Below are positions 1 to 9,910 of a stretch of DNA of 64,000 nucleotides, in pieces; the first letter of the stretch is position 1, and each line of letters begins with the position of its first letter. Origin of the DNA: GWF2-33-9 sp964405755. GTDB taxonomy: Bacteria; Bacteroidota; Ignavibacteria; Kapaibacteriales; UBA2268. The stretch spans positions 29,793-93,792 of the forward strand of contig CAYOPF010000001.1 in NCBI GenBank assembly GCA_964405755.1, in the 5' to 3' direction. A program made the position numbers and the translations under genes. The notes beneath the pieces are model-generated. The model was not told the DNA's origin, did not search any database, and saw nothing but the letters and a program-made list of their open reading frames with translations.

Positions 1-2696
1 AATGTAATATTGTTTTCACCTAATTGAATTGGGAAGAAATTTACGTCCACGAATAACTTTTCTTTGGGTTTCAATGTTTTGCCAACAACTCCCGAAAAAA
101 TAACATCGAATGCTCCGGGATTATTGCTCAAAGGGTCTATTCTTACTTCCTGAATTGTCAATGGTGTGTTTCCTGTGTTCTCAATCTTAATTGCATTCTG
201 GTATTTTATAGGTACTGGATTTAAACTTTTATCTTTGCGAACTTTGTTTAAATTCAAGGAAGTTGTGAGCAAGCCAGGTTTTATGGCTTTAGCTGTAATG
301 TAAGTTATACTGTCGTTTCCTTTTGCATTAGAATGGAACGTTATAGTTTCATTGTAGAATTTTTCTTTATTGGCAGTTATGAATACTTTAAATTTGTGGG
401 TTTCATTTGGTTTTAAGATTAGAGGTTTATCCAAATCGATATATTTACCGAAATCCACAACAATTTCGCTTGGATTGGAAACAGTATAGTTCCAAATTAT
501 CAATTCGTTTTCCCCGATATTAGTAATTTGAGCTTCGGCTACTTGTTGGGAATTAATAAGAACATCGCCATAATTTATATCTGTTGCTATTATCTTTGCG
601 TCACCTATTCGAGCACTTAATTTGGAATAAAAATGCGTGTAACACCCATTATTCACACCAAGCGAATCTTCGTATAAACCCGATTTTTCGGCAAAGAATT
701 CAACTTTTAAATCAATTTCCTGATTGGGCATCAGCTCGATTGGTTTAAAATCCTTAGGTAATCGGAAAGATTGATTCAATTGTTTTAATTCCAGTTGATT
801 GAGTGTGATAATTGTATCAGTAATATTTTTTATTTTCACATCCTTCGTATGAATAGTACCGGGGAGAACATTACCAAAATCAATAATTGAGGGTGTAACA
901 AGCAAGTTATATGCTTTATATTCTATCGTAATTGTTGTATCGTTTCCTGCATAATCGCGGAATGTGATAACTGCAAAGGCATTTTGGGATTTATTGCGCA
1001 CCTTCAGATTCCAACTCATTGACTTGGTAGTCCCGGGTACGACAGTGGTAAAAGCTTTCTCGAAATTTTTACTAACATTTGAATGGTAAATAGGCAAATT
1101 TAGGTTCGAACGAATTTGATTGTCTTCGGGATAATCTGTTGTAATTCCGGTTACAGTTCCGTCGCAGTATTGAGTCCATATCGGTCTTGGTGGTTCGCTA
1201 TCTCCAGTGAGCATATTTTTGAAGTTTATACCTCCAGAAAATCCCGAAAATGCTTCACCATCGGTTGTTATAATATATGCAGAAAAACTCTCCCCAAATA
1301 TTTCGAAGTTCGATTTAAATGTAATTGGTATTGTTAGCTGCGAATATCTGTCGCCTGCAATGTAATTAACATCCTTTTTGTCGATTATATTCATTTGAGA
1401 TATTTTCTGCTTCACTTGTGTATTGTTGTTCCAGTAAGATATTTCCAAATTATCGGGTATCGACCCATCGATGTTCACTTTGGTGATTAAAACTAAATTG
1501 AACTGAGTATTTGGGTTAATCAACAAGTACCGAGGGGCATTCATCAACAAAGATTTGCTATATTGCTCGATTGGAACAAGACAAATTCTGTTTGGCAACA
1601 TAAAATCGCGATTTGGAATTTCCTCGGTATAAGCTGTTTGATACACATTCACAGCAATAGGCTTGTCGGCAGATATTACTTCGATTCCATTGACGTTTGT
1701 AAATGGTATACGATGCTCAACGAAATTGCTTGGATTTGTCGAAGAAAGAAGCGTGGTAAGGTAGGTGCCATTTACAAATATTTTTGTATCGGGTTGATTG
1801 GCATAGATTTTAGTAATCGGATTCTGAACTCTTTTAAGGTATTTTGGTATATGATAAGATTTACCCCACAACATAGTGGGCAATTCCATTTCCAACAAAT
1901 AGTTTCCGGGTTTATTCTGAATGGGAATATACGCAAATTGATTGGCAGTCAAAATCGAAATTGGTTTATCAGCAGTTACTTCCACTCCACTCAAATCGCC
2001 ATAATTACCGGCGAAATAAAGATACCAGCAATCTCCGGCATCTAATGTTTTAGATATCGGAAATTGGGAAACCATTGTGCCATAGCGTTTAACAGTAATT
2101 CTTGTGTTGTCGAAAGGTGCCGAAATTCCTGCAATTGCTGGAAATGGGATGAGTGATGCAATCTGCGAAGTTGGATCGATATAACTCGAAAGTGAATAAT
2201 TCAAGCCTAAAGAACTTACCGGCAACAGCATCGTTGCTTCGCCTTGGTCATCACCCGAAACGACTAAATAAACTGCAACTGGGTAATCGCTAACTAAACG
2301 AATTGCACTTTTCTTGAAAATTGACTCAGTAAAAACTGGAATTTGACTACTAATAAGTCCTGGGAATGCAATTTCTGGTTGGATTTCGATAATCTTTTCT
2401 ATATTCTTGGGTATTTCCACAGATTCCTTCCAGGATTTGGACGGAATGCTCAATTCCACTAAAGCTTCGTTATAGGAATAAATCACTAATTTTATTGTAG
2501 GATTTATTCCACTGGTTTTCATTATAGTTTGTGGAATTGTGAATGAGAACTCAGTTCCAAAATTACTCATATTCCTGATATTTTGCGTCTGAAGTAGGAA
2601 TTGAGGAAGATTAAATTGCCCATTAGCAGGCAAAATACTTGTAATTGCTGCTATAGCAACAATTAACAGAATTCGTATATTAATTTTAAAAAACAT
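1..2696 (-). CDS. Secreted IgGFc-binding / ASH (choice-of-anchor D) domain protein, 3' partial
   Basis: An open frame runs from an ATG at 2696 off the left edge of the window, about 898 codons without a stop. Residues 1-26 form a signal peptide (hydrophobic core ending ...PANGQ). Residues of roughly 100-420 contain repeated strands of the type 'ISADKPIAVNVYQ' and 'VTADKPISILTAN', the pattern of the IgGFc-binding N-terminal domain. The rest carries at least three ASH/HYDIN-like beta-sandwich units ('IIDFGNVLPGT', 'NTGNTPLTIQEVRIDP'). Such proteins are exported surface proteins in FCB-group bacteria. A T9SS sorting domain would be expected at the missing C-terminus but is not visible. The family name is by pattern; ligand and role are unknown. 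Plus-strand ORFs inside it are shadows. Confidence 0.75.
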   Translation of the reverse strand, partial: MFFKINIRILLIVAIAAITSILPANGQFNLPQFLLQTQNIRNMSNFGTEFSFTIPQTIMKTSGINPTIKLVIYSYNEALVELSIPSKSWKESVEIPKNIEKIIEIQPEIAFPGLISSQIPVFTESIFKKSAIRLVSDYPVAVYLVVSGDDQGEATMLLPVSSLGLNYSLSSYIDPTSQIASLIPFPAIAGISAPFDNTRITVKRYGTMVSQFPISKTLDAGDCWYLYFAGNYGDLSGVEVTADKPISILTANQFAYIPIQNKPGNYLLEMELPTMLWGKSYHIPKYLKRVQNPITKIYANQPDTKIFVNGTYLTTLLSSTNPSNFVEHRIPFTNVNGIEVISADKPIAVNVYQTAYTEEIPNRDFMLPNRICLVPIEQYSKSLLMNAPRYLLINPNTQFNLVLITKVNIDGSIPDNLEISYWNNNTQVKQKISQMNIIDKKDVNYIAGDRYSQLTIPITFKSNFEIFGESFSAYIITTDGEAFSGFSGGINFKNMLTGDSEPPRPIWTQYCDGTVTGITTDYPEDNQIRSNLNLPIYHSNVSKNFEKAFTTVVPGTTKSMSWNLKVRNKSQNAFAVITFRDYAGNDTTITIEYKAYNLLVTPSIIDFGNVLPGTIHTKDVKIKNITDTIITLNQLELKQLNQSFRLPKDFKPIELMPNQEIDLKVEFFAEKSGLYEDSLGVNNGCYTHFYSKLSARIGDAKIIATDINYGDVLINSQQVAEAQITNIGENELIIWNYTVSNPSEIVVDFGKYIDLDKPLILKPNETHKFKVFITANKEKFYNETITFHSNAKGNDSITYITAKAIKPGLLTTSLNLNKVRKDKSLNPVPIKYQNAIKIENTGNTPLTIQEVRIDPLSNNPGAFDVIFSGVVGKTLKPKEKLFVDVNFFPIQLGENNIT

Positions 2697-2773
2697 TTTT
2701 CACTTTTGCATTTTCTATTATATTATAAATCCATGAAAGTGCGATTTTGTTTCAACTGTATGCAAATTTTTTT

Positions 2774-3253
2774 TTAAATACCTACTTTCACCTTCTGAAA
2801 TTCAATGAGTTTTTCGAGATCGGAACTGAGAATTTTTACGATTAGTCCTCGCTTTCCGCCGTTTATGTATATTTCATTTAGGTCCAAAATTGTTTCTTCC
2901 ACAAAAATTGGTATTTTTTTTCGTAATCCAAAAGGACTTGTGCCACCAAATTGATAACATGTGGCATTCATTGCCTTTTTTTGTTCGGCGGGACTTGTTT
3001 GTTTAACCCCAAGAATTCGCGATAATTCCTTTGTGGATACTTCCTTATCGCCATGCATCAACACAACAACAAGTTCGTCGTCGGCATCGAAGACTAAGGT
3101 TTTTATCACTGAATGTTCGTCCACACCAAGTTCTACTGCTGTTTGGTGAGTCCCTCCCTTTTCTTGATACTCATATCCAAAAGCTTCAAAATTTACTTTT
3201 GAATTTTTGAGATGCCTTATAGCATTGGTGCCTGGAATATCTTTCAGTTTCAT
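2774..3253 (-). CDS. ybaK: YbaK/EbsC family aminoacyl-tRNA deacylase (Cys-tRNA(Pro) type)
   Basis: This 159-residue protein has the usual length and fold signature of YbaK. It shows the 'KTLVFDADDELVVVLMHGD' strand pair near residues 51-69, the 'LGVKQTSPAE' segment and the conserved 'GGTSPFGLRKKIPIF' loop. In characterised members this loop region holds the site that hydrolyses mischarged Cys-tRNA(Pro), so the likely role is translation quality control in the cytoplasm. Its ATG overlaps the stop of the upstream M1 peptidase by one base (TAATG), so the two are probably co-transcribed and translationally coupled. The exact tRNA specificity (Cys-Pro or another pair) cannot be read from sequence. 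Confidence 0.9.
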   Translation of the reverse strand: MKLKDIPGTNAIRHLKNSKVNFEAFGYEYQEKGGTHQTAVELGVDEHSVIKTLVFDADDELVVVLMHGDKEVSTKELSRILGVKQTSPAEQKKAMNATCYQFGGTSPFGLRKKIPIFVEETILDLNEIYINGGKRGLIVKILSSDLEKLIEFQKVKVGI

Positions 3254-5358
3254 TACTTAAGTTTGATTATTTGTTGATTTCTGTCTTGAATTTTTGGAAA
3301 TATCTCTGTGGAAAACACCGGTTTGCCAGGTTTTTTTATGTCGAGTAGTGCTAACGAATAACTTTGATAGTGAAATAATCTTCGTAACGGGTCGAACGAA
3401 CTTAGTTTGTCAAAATTGATTATACATGCATATTTTTCTGTGTTAAATGGATGCTCCACATTTGCCATTAGAACACTCTCGCTTGTTGCAAGCTTCCCAC
3501 CATTGTATACTATATCATCGTTATTCATCGAAACTTCGGTTAGTAAACTGGTTTTAATTACTTCGATTGCCTTGTTATCTCCCGAATTGCCCAATGCAAT
3601 TATGGATTTATTCTGAGCATCTTTCGGATTGAATTTGTCGGAATACATTAATGAACACTTGTAGCCACTTGCAATCATTTCATCGTAAAATTTCTTAGCA
3701 ATTTCGTAATTAGCAGAATTTTCGGAAGGAACTACGATAATTGGTTCACTCGATAAAATTTTATTGAAGGTGTAGGGTTTTTCCCACTTGAATAATTTTC
3801 GCAAACCTGTGTAATTTCTATCTAATATCACCTCGGTTACATTCTCGGCATTGTCGAGCGATATTGTTGTTAAATTATCTTTAAGAAAAAAGGATTTACT
3901 CTCCCAACTACCATTTCGATTAATATTCAACTCAATTGTGGTAGCAAGTTTTGTTGATTTTTTTATCTGTAATTCCAACTTGTAATTTGGAGTTTTTCTC
4001 GCTTTATTACCAACGATTTCGATTTGTGGAATGTCGGTTGAATTCAACCAGTCTTTGATGAACTGCCGGATATTAATTGTCTTTTTTAAATCATTAGGAG
4101 CATGTTTGTCGAAAATTTCGACTATATCGTCCCAATACGCACGCTTTCCTTTGAAATCTTTGGCTAATTGTTTCAACGACGCAAAGAAAGCATCTTTACC
4201 AAGTAGTTTGTAAATTTCATAAAATACAAATGCCCCTTTGGAATATCCCACTACTGCATCGAACATATCTCGTTGATATTTAAAATCTTTAACGGGATAA
4301 TTCTTTTCCTTGGGCAAATCGTCGATTGCCAGCAATGCTTTTTTACGCCAATCAATCTGTTCATTTTCTTTGTTTTTGTAAACATTGTAATAGTAATTAG
4401 AACAAAATGTGGTCAATGCTTCGCACCAGTTACCTTTGTCGTAATCCACATAAACACTGTTGCCCCACCAGTTATGTACAAATTCGTGGGCAAGCGAACC
4501 AGGGGACAATGTTACAAATGGCATAGCCAATAATCGCCCAGAAAGCAATGTATAACCCGGCATCCCGAAGCCAGTAGCAAAAAAGTTCTCAACTATGCTA
4601 AATTCATTAAATGGGTATTCGCCAAACAAATCCGTAAAAATTTGATAATGCTCAATCACTGCCGATAAATATCGGTCTGCTAAATTTGTCGTGTCGTAGG
4701 TAAACAAATTAAACTTGTGTTTGTCGAATTCTCTGGTGTATTTTTTAAATTGTCCGCCCACCATAGTAACTTCATCAACCGGAAAGGGAGTTTCCCAATT
4801 AGTTATCACATCATCCTGCTGTGTGGATTCGTTTACTTTATTTCCACTCAATACAACGGAATAGCTTTTATTAGTCTTTACTTCAATTTTATAATTTGCT
4901 ACCAAATTGCCAACCACATAGGGATAGAAAGATCCAGCCGGCAAATATATTCCCTCTTTGCTTTTATCCGAAATTATGCCCAAAGAATTTGAATGGCGTT
5001 GAGTAAGGTTTGTTTCGCGGGGCATATTGAACACTTCCCCATTGAAATTGAAAACAATCCTAAATTTATTTGCATCATTTTGCTTTGAAAAAATAATCAA
5101 ACGATAATCCTCATCATCTATCTTCTCGACAAAGTCGAAGCCAATTGCAGTTAGATTTGAAAATTTCAATGATTTAAGCAACCTGAACTCAAGTTTATCG
5201 GGGATTTCGGAGTTAAAAGTAATAATGGAGGTCGAGCTCAAACTTCGCTTTTCTGGTTGCACTTCCACCGAAATATCGTAGTTTAATTGAATTTGATTGC
5301 TATATATATTGCATTGAACAAGTAATAAAGTTATTACTATTAATATTAAATTTTTCAT
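3253..5358 (-). CDS. M1 family zinc metallopeptidase (aminopeptidase)
   Basis: A secreted peptidase of about 701 residues. The start is the ATG at 5358; the TTG three codons upstream is less likely. A signal peptide is followed by an M1-type beta-sandwich N-terminal region. The catalytic domain has the zinc motif HEFVH at residues 291-295 followed by NWWGN, and a glutamate at 313 in 'GNWCEALTT' as the likely third zinc ligand. The canonical GAMEN exopeptidase motif is replaced by a 'GFGMPGYTLL' segment. The HEXXH-to-Glu spacing is 17 residues, one less than the textbook 18. The last ~180 residues look like a separate C-terminal domain without a T9SS signal. Probably periplasmic or surface peptide degradation. 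It is upstream of and overlaps ybaK. Confidence 0.85.
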   Translation of the reverse strand: MKNLILIVITLLLVQCNIYSNQIQLNYDISVEVQPEKRSLSSTSIITFNSEIPDKLEFRLLKSLKFSNLTAIGFDFVEKIDDEDYRLIIFSKQNDANKFRIVFNFNGEVFNMPRETNLTQRHSNSLGIISDKSKEGIYLPAGSFYPYVVGNLVANYKIEVKTNKSYSVVLSGNKVNESTQQDDVITNWETPFPVDEVTMVGGQFKKYTREFDKHKFNLFTYDTTNLADRYLSAVIEHYQIFTDLFGEYPFNEFSIVENFFATGFGMPGYTLLSGRLLAMPFVTLSPGSLAHEFVHNWWGNSVYVDYDKGNWCEALTTFCSNYYYNVYKNKENEQIDWRKKALLAIDDLPKEKNYPVKDFKYQRDMFDAVVGYSKGAFVFYEIYKLLGKDAFFASLKQLAKDFKGKRAYWDDIVEIFDKHAPNDLKKTINIRQFIKDWLNSTDIPQIEIVGNKARKTPNYKLELQIKKSTKLATTIELNINRNGSWESKSFFLKDNLTTISLDNAENVTEVILDRNYTGLRKLFKWEKPYTFNKILSSEPIIVVPSENSANYEIAKKFYDEMIASGYKCSLMYSDKFNPKDAQNKSIIALGNSGDNKAIEVIKTSLLTEVSMNNDDIVYNGGKLATSESVLMANVEHPFNTEKYACIINFDKLSSFDPLRRLFHYQSYSLALLDIKKPGKPVFSTEIFPKIQDRNQQIIKLK

Positions 5359-5376
5359 ACTATTCAACTAATTAAT

Positions 5377-6117
5377 TTATTTATATATTTTTGATTTATA
5401 AATTCCCAATCTTGCCCAAAAGTGTAAAAATGAAACCTTGAGAACTCCAAAGCCATACTTGACGCTTCTGCTAAAATTAATAGACGAAGCTTCCGCAAAA
5501 TACTTTGTTGGACAAGTTATTTCGGCAATCTCATAACCTTTGAAAAATATTTGGGATATAATTTGATTATCAAAAATGAAATCATTCGAATTATTTGCGT
5601 AGTCAATATTTCGGAGAACATCGGCAGAAAAAGCTCGATAACCAGTATGATACTCAGAAAGTTTTTGGCCAATCATTATATTCTGGAACAAAGTAAGGAA
5701 CCTGTTGGCTATATACTTATATAGTGGCATTCCCCCTTTTCGAGCACCCATACCTAATATTCGAGAACCAAAGACAACAGGATAAACATCGTTTGCAATA
5801 AGATAAGCCATTGAATGTAGCAACTTTGGGGTATATTGATAGTCGGGATGAAGCATAATAATAATATCTGCACCCAATTGCAATGCTTGATTAAAGCACG
5901 TTTTCTGATTACCTCCATAACCAAGGTTTTTTTCGTGGCGAAAAACGTATTTGATACCCAATTTATGTGCTACTTCGGAAGTGTTATCCTTACTATAGTC
6001 ATCAACTAAAATCACAAAATCTACTATATCCAATGGTATTTCGCGATAGGTTTGCTCCAAAGTTTTTTCGGCGTTGTATGCAGGTAAGACAACCGCTATC
6101 TTCTTACCATTAATCAT
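5377..6117 (-). CDS. GT2 family glycosyltransferase (DPM1/DolP-mannose-synthase-like)
   Basis: This 246-residue GT-A enzyme starts with 'VVLPAYNAEKTL' and has the nucleotide-binding 'DDYSKDN' at 39-45. The usual DxD metal site is 'HPDYQYTP' at 90-97, a variant seen in a family of single-domain GT2 proteins. No transmembrane segment is visible, so it probably works at the inner face of the membrane, transferring a sugar from an NDP donor to a lipid or surface polymer. Its ATG overlaps the ppk stop by 4 bases (ATGA), giving a ppk-GT2 operon. Donor and acceptor cannot be predicted. Confidence 0.85.
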   Translation of the reverse strand: MINGKKIAVVLPAYNAEKTLEQTYREIPLDIVDFVILVDDYSKDNTSEVAHKLGIKYVFRHEKNLGYGGNQKTCFNQALQLGADIIIMLHPDYQYTPKLLHSMAYLIANDVYPVVFGSRILGMGARKGGMPLYKYIANRFLTLFQNIMIGQKLSEYHTGYRAFSADVLRNIDYANNSNDFIFDNQIISQIFFKGYEIAEITCPTKYFAEASSINFSRSVKYGFGVLKVSFLHFWARLGIYKSKIYK

Positions 6118-8213
6118 TTTTGCATCCTGCGATTTTTTGAATTAATACTGATTTTGCTTAAAAAATAATCCTGAGCAATAAATACTTCTTCACCCTCCGA
6201 TGGTGTGATTTTTTGATAAGTTCTATCTGGCAATAATTTCCAGGACTTACTGTTATCCCGCCAGTTTGCATCTATAATTTCCCATAATTGCTTCCTTATA
6301 TGTGGTTCGTATATCGGGAACATTAATTCTACCCTATTGTGAAGATTCCTGCTCATCCAATCGGCACTCGAGAGGTAAAACTCTTCGTTGCCTCCATTTT
6401 TGAAATAAAAAATACGGGAATGTTCCAAAAATCTACCTAAAATCGACCGAACTTCAATGTTCTCACTTACGCCCGGCACTCCTGGCAATAAACAGCAAAC
6501 TCCACGAACAATTAATTTTATTTGCACACCTTTTTGCGATGCCTCGTATAACTTAGGAATTACATCGCGATGGGCTAATTGATTCATTTTTGCAAAAATC
6601 AATCCTGGATTTTCTGGAGTGGATAATGCTATTTCGCGATCTATCATATCCATAATTCGATTGTACATCGTTACCGGGGCAACAATGAACTCCTTCCATT
6701 GCTGTGGGTGCGAATAACTTGTTAAATAGTTAAATAACTGAGTTGCGTCGAAACCAAATTGAACGTCAGATGTGAAAAATCCTATGTCTGTATAAAGACG
6801 TGCTGTTGTCTGATTATAATTACCTGTGGAAAGATGAAGGTAATTCTTGAACTTGCCACCTTCGTTACGGACTACCATCAACACCTTGCAATGAGTTTTT
6901 AATCTGGGGAAACCATAAACCACATGAACGCCGGCATGCTCCAATTCCCTTGCCCAAACAATGTTGTTTTCCTCGTCGAATCTTGCTTTCAATTCCACAA
7001 AAGCAATTACAGACTTTCCGTTTTCGGTTGCCCGCTTCAATGCAGCAATTATTGGTGAGTTTTTTCCTGTTCGGTATAAAGTAATTTTTATTAACACAAC
7101 ATCAGGATCATTGGCGGCTTCGTTCAAAAACTTAAGCACACTGTTCGAAAATGAATCGAATGGATGGTGAACAAGAAAATCATTTTCGTTAATTGCTTCG
7201 AAAATATCTTTGTTCTTTGCCTGAAATTCTTTTAATATGCACGGAGTAAAAGGAGTATCCTTCAGTTCCGGCATATCGATTTCCAGCAACTTCATAAAAT
7301 CAGGGATATTTAAAGGACGGCGGTGTACGTACACATCATCTCGGGTTAGTTCTAAATAGTTGGCAATTAAATTTAATAGTTCTGCGGGTATTTTAACCCC
7401 TACTTCCAAACGAACTGCGGCCAAACCCCAACGTCGCAACTTTAACTGCTCATTGATTTCCTGTAGCAAGTCCTCTGCTTCATCTTCTGCTATTTCTATG
7501 TCTGCATCCCGAGTTACCCGAAAATTATACGAAGACTCTACTTCCAGCCCGGGAAATAAATGCTCTGCATTTGCTTTTATTACTTCTTCGACCAATACGA
7601 AATGATGCCCTTTTTTCTTAGGTAACCGTACAAACCTTTGTATTGAATTTGGCACTTGAACAAACGAATATATTTTTTCAGATTTCCCTTTTATGTTGTC
7701 CCTTAAAATAAATGCGATATTCAGGCTACGATTAAGTAATCTTGGAAAGGGATTGGTAGGTCCGAAACTCAAAGGTGTGAGCACTGCGAAACACTTTTCG
7801 AAAAAATAGTTTTTTAGGTACAGTTTATCTTCGTGCGATATCGAATTGTACTTGTGAATTTCAATGCCATTTTCTTTCAGCTTTGGCAACACATCGTCCA
7901 TTAAAATCCTGGTATGTAATTCGAACATAGGAATTAGTTTTTTCCTGATCTCATCCAATTGTTCTTTGGCTGTTTTGCCATCATACGAAAGTTCATTTAT
8001 GTTCGAATCCAATTGGCTTTTGAGGCCTGCTACACGAATCATAAAAAATTCATCAATATTGGATCCAAATATTGCCAAAAACTTCAATCTTTCCAAAAGA
8101 GGATGGCGTTCGTTCATTGCTTCGTATAGAACACGTTCATTGAAATCTAATAAACTAAGTTCACGGTTTATAAAGTATTTAGGATTCCTAAAATCAATTT
8201 TTGTTGTCGACAT
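6114..8213 (-). CDS. ppk1: Polyphosphate kinase 1
   Basis: Synthesises polyphosphate reversibly from ATP. The full family architecture is present: N-terminal 'INRELSLLDFNERV', the head domain, and two PLD-like catalytic domains. The phospho-acceptor histidine lies in 'LKTHCKVLM', at about residue 441 from the ATG at 8213. 'YLHLSTGNYN' and 'LSSADWMSRNLHNRVE' follow. About 699 residues is normal. The ATG at 8213 (MSTTKIDF) is preferred to the TTG at 8228 because it sits just before the conserved N-terminus. The downstream GT2 gene overlaps by 4 bases. No phosphate-regulatory site was identified upstream. Confidence 0.96.
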   Translation of the reverse strand: MSTTKIDFRNPKYFINRELSLLDFNERVLYEAMNERHPLLERLKFLAIFGSNIDEFFMIRVAGLKSQLDSNINELSYDGKTAKEQLDEIRKKLIPMFELHTRILMDDVLPKLKENGIEIHKYNSISHEDKLYLKNYFFEKCFAVLTPLSFGPTNPFPRLLNRSLNIAFILRDNIKGKSEKIYSFVQVPNSIQRFVRLPKKKGHHFVLVEEVIKANAEHLFPGLEVESSYNFRVTRDADIEIAEDEAEDLLQEINEQLKLRRWGLAAVRLEVGVKIPAELLNLIANYLELTRDDVYVHRRPLNIPDFMKLLEIDMPELKDTPFTPCILKEFQAKNKDIFEAINENDFLVHHPFDSFSNSVLKFLNEAANDPDVVLIKITLYRTGKNSPIIAALKRATENGKSVIAFVELKARFDEENNIVWARELEHAGVHVVYGFPRLKTHCKVLMVVRNEGGKFKNYLHLSTGNYNQTTARLYTDIGFFTSDVQFGFDATQLFNYLTSYSHPQQWKEFIVAPVTMYNRIMDMIDREIALSTPENPGLIFAKMNQLAHRDVIPKLYEASQKGVQIKLIVRGVCCLLPGVPGVSENIEVRSILGRFLEHSRIFYFKNGGNEEFYLSSADWMSRNLHNRVELMFPIYEPHIRKQLWEIIDANWRDNSKSWKLLPDRTYQKITPSEGEEVFIAQDYFLSKISINSKNRRMQK

Positions 8214-8300
8214 TTTTTGCACTTGCAATTAATTAAAATATAAATTAATAAAAAATCAACTTTTATCGTCTGTAATTATATACAATTTTAGGAGAATAGA

Positions 8301-8792
8301 ATGTTTAAATATTTCATTTCATTGGTTTTTGTAATAATAATTTTGTTTACGACAGAATCTTATTCTCAAAAATATGGACATTACAAAGTGATAAACGATA
8401 CATGCGTTACTGCTTATTCTGTAATTGGCAAGAATCAGACAGTTTGTGGATGCCCTCAACATAAGCATGTTTTTGTTTTTGGTGGTTTATTGAATGTTGT
8501 TTCTGTTTGCAATGCCGATTCTATTCCACTTAGTAAATTTGTTTATCCAGCATTACCCTATAAAATTGAACCTGAGGACTATGTGATGCTACTTTCTTAC
8601 CAAAAATTTTTGGAACGATACGGAACAGATGAAACTGCTGCTATGGCAGAATTAATACCTGGTTTTATCAAAGCTCTTCAAGCTCGTAGTGTCGAGCTGG
8701 TGCAAAAGATTGAATATGATTATATCCTAATGTACGACATATTAGATCGAAAAACCAAAGAAGAAATCTTAGATCGCTTTCAGGACGATTAG
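8301..8792 (+). CDS. Hypothetical secreted cysteine-containing protein
   Basis: A 163-residue protein preceded by a good ribosome binding site (AGGAGAAT, 9 bases before the ATG). Residues 1-22 are a signal peptide (ends ...TESYSQ). The mature part has cysteines in 'NDTCVTAY', 'QTVCGCPQHKH' and 'VSVCNAD', then a helical C-terminal half rich in acidic and hydrophobic residues. The CGC plus histidines could bind a metal or form disulfides, but this is speculation. I do not recognise a family. It is divergently transcribed from ppk1. Confidence 0.7.
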   Translation: MFKYFISLVFVIIILFTTESYSQKYGHYKVINDTCVTAYSVIGKNQTVCGCPQHKHVFVFGGLLNVVSVCNADSIPLSKFVYPALPYKIEPEDYVMLLSYQKFLERYGTDETAAMAELIPGFIKALQARSVELVQKIEYDYILMYDILDRKTKEEILDRFQDD

Positions 8793-8806
8793 ATAAAATT
8801 ATTGGA

Positions 8807-9814
8807 TTAAGTTAAGGTTGAATCAATTTCGACAATAACTTTTTTTGCTTGTTTTCCTTCAAGCATTTTATTTATTTCGTCTATTATCTCATTCAATTTA
8901 ATAACCTTATGGATTTTGTCGAAACACTCAATTTTCCATTCATTTGCTAATTTTTTCCAGAGTTTAATGCGTAATTCCATGTTTGTCTCGGCCGATTCGA
9001 CCCCAAGCAGAGCAATTCCTCTTAGCAGAAATGGATATACAGTCGATTGGAATGAATCGCCCTTCACATTTCCGATTATCACAACAGCTCCTCCTTTTTC
9101 GACTTGCTTGATAACGGAATTTAATGTATTGCCTCCCACATTTTCGATTACACCAATCCACCTTCTTTGAAGCAATGGACGATTGGTATTGTCGAGCACT
9201 TCATCGCGCGACAAAATATTGACTGCACCAATTTCTTTTAAAAGTTCGGTATATTCAGGTTTCCCCGTGGATGCTTCCACCTCGTACCCCAAATTACTCA
9301 ACAACGCAACAGCAACAATCCCGACACCTCCGGTTGCACCAGTAACCAAGATTTTTCCGCTACTAGGCTTAATCCCTGTTTGTTGGATACGATGGATTGC
9401 CAATGCCGATGTAAATCCAGCTGTTCCATAGATCATCGCTTGCTTTAGGGACAAGTTTTCGGGTAGATCCACAACCCATTCCGATGGAACGCGAATATAT
9501 TCCTGAAATCCTCCAGATGTGTTCATCCCCAAATCATATCCCGTAACTAATACCTTATCGCCAACCTTGAATTTTAAGGAAGACGACTCTGCAATTACAC
9601 CCGAAGCATCGATACCAGGTGTATGTGGATACTTTTTGGTAATGCCTTTATGCCCACGAAACGACAAAGCATCCTTATAATTCAAGCCAGTATATGCTAC
9701 TTTGATAGTTACATCGCCAATGGGTAATTCAGAAATTGTTTTTTCTATTAACGATTGGCAGTAGCTACCTTCAACTTCCTCGACAACGATAGATTTAAAT
9801 TTGATATTTTCCAT
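8807..9814 (-). CDS. acuI: YhdH/YhfP family NADPH-dependent oxidoreductase (acryloyl-CoA reductase AcuI-like)
   Basis: This 335-residue medium-chain reductase lacks the zinc ligands of alcohol dehydrogenases. It has the family marks 'GLNYKDALSFRG', 'PGIDASGVI', 'GTAGFTSALAI' and a Rossmann loop 'VTGATGGVG' at 157-165, with similar spacing to E. coli YhdH. Characterised members reduce acryloyl-CoA to propionyl-CoA with NADPH. It is divergent from the 3-hydroxyacyl-CoA dehydrogenase gene next door, which fits a shared acyl-CoA context, although co-regulation is inference. Substrate could differ within the quinone-oxidoreductase superfamily. Confidence 0.85.
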   Translation of the reverse strand: MENIKFKSIVVEEVEGSYCQSLIEKTISELPIGDVTIKVAYTGLNYKDALSFRGHKGITKKYPHTPGIDASGVIAESSSLKFKVGDKVLVTGYDLGMNTSGGFQEYIRVPSEWVVDLPENLSLKQAMIYGTAGFTSALAIHRIQQTGIKPSSGKILVTGATGGVGIVAVALLSNLGYEVEASTGKPEYTELLKEIGAVNILSRDEVLDNTNRPLLQRRWIGVIENVGGNTLNSVIKQVEKGGAVVIIGNVKGDSFQSTVYPFLLRGIALLGVESAETNMELRIKLWKKLANEWKIECFDKIHKVIKLNEIIDEINKMLEGKQAKKVIVEIDSTLT

Positions 9815-9850
9815 AATATTTAACTATTTATATAACTTTTTCGATTATTC

Positions 9851-9886
9851 TTTGAAAATTTTTTACTAATTTAACAAATAATTTTG
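9851..9886 (+). promoter_or_regulatory. Candidate Bacteroidota-type promoter for the hydroxyacyl-CoA dehydrogenase gene
   Basis: TTTG at 9851-9854 and TAATTTTG at 9879-9886 resemble the TTTG / TAnnTTTG consensus of the Bacteroidota primary sigma factor, though the 24-base spacing is at the long end. If real, transcription would start near 9893, which excludes the TTG at 9884 and the ATG at 9887 as translation starts and supports the ATG at 9911. Confidence 0.4.
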
Positions 9887-9910
9887 ATGCAATTAACAAA
9901 AGAGTTTAAT

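Noticed and set aside
1563..2045. Plus-strand ORF of 160 codons
   Set aside because: It lies wholly antisense to the open secreted-protein frame, has no family features and odd residue composition; a shadow.
7864..8232. Plus-strand ORF of 122 codons
   Set aside because: Antisense to the conserved N-terminus of ppk1.
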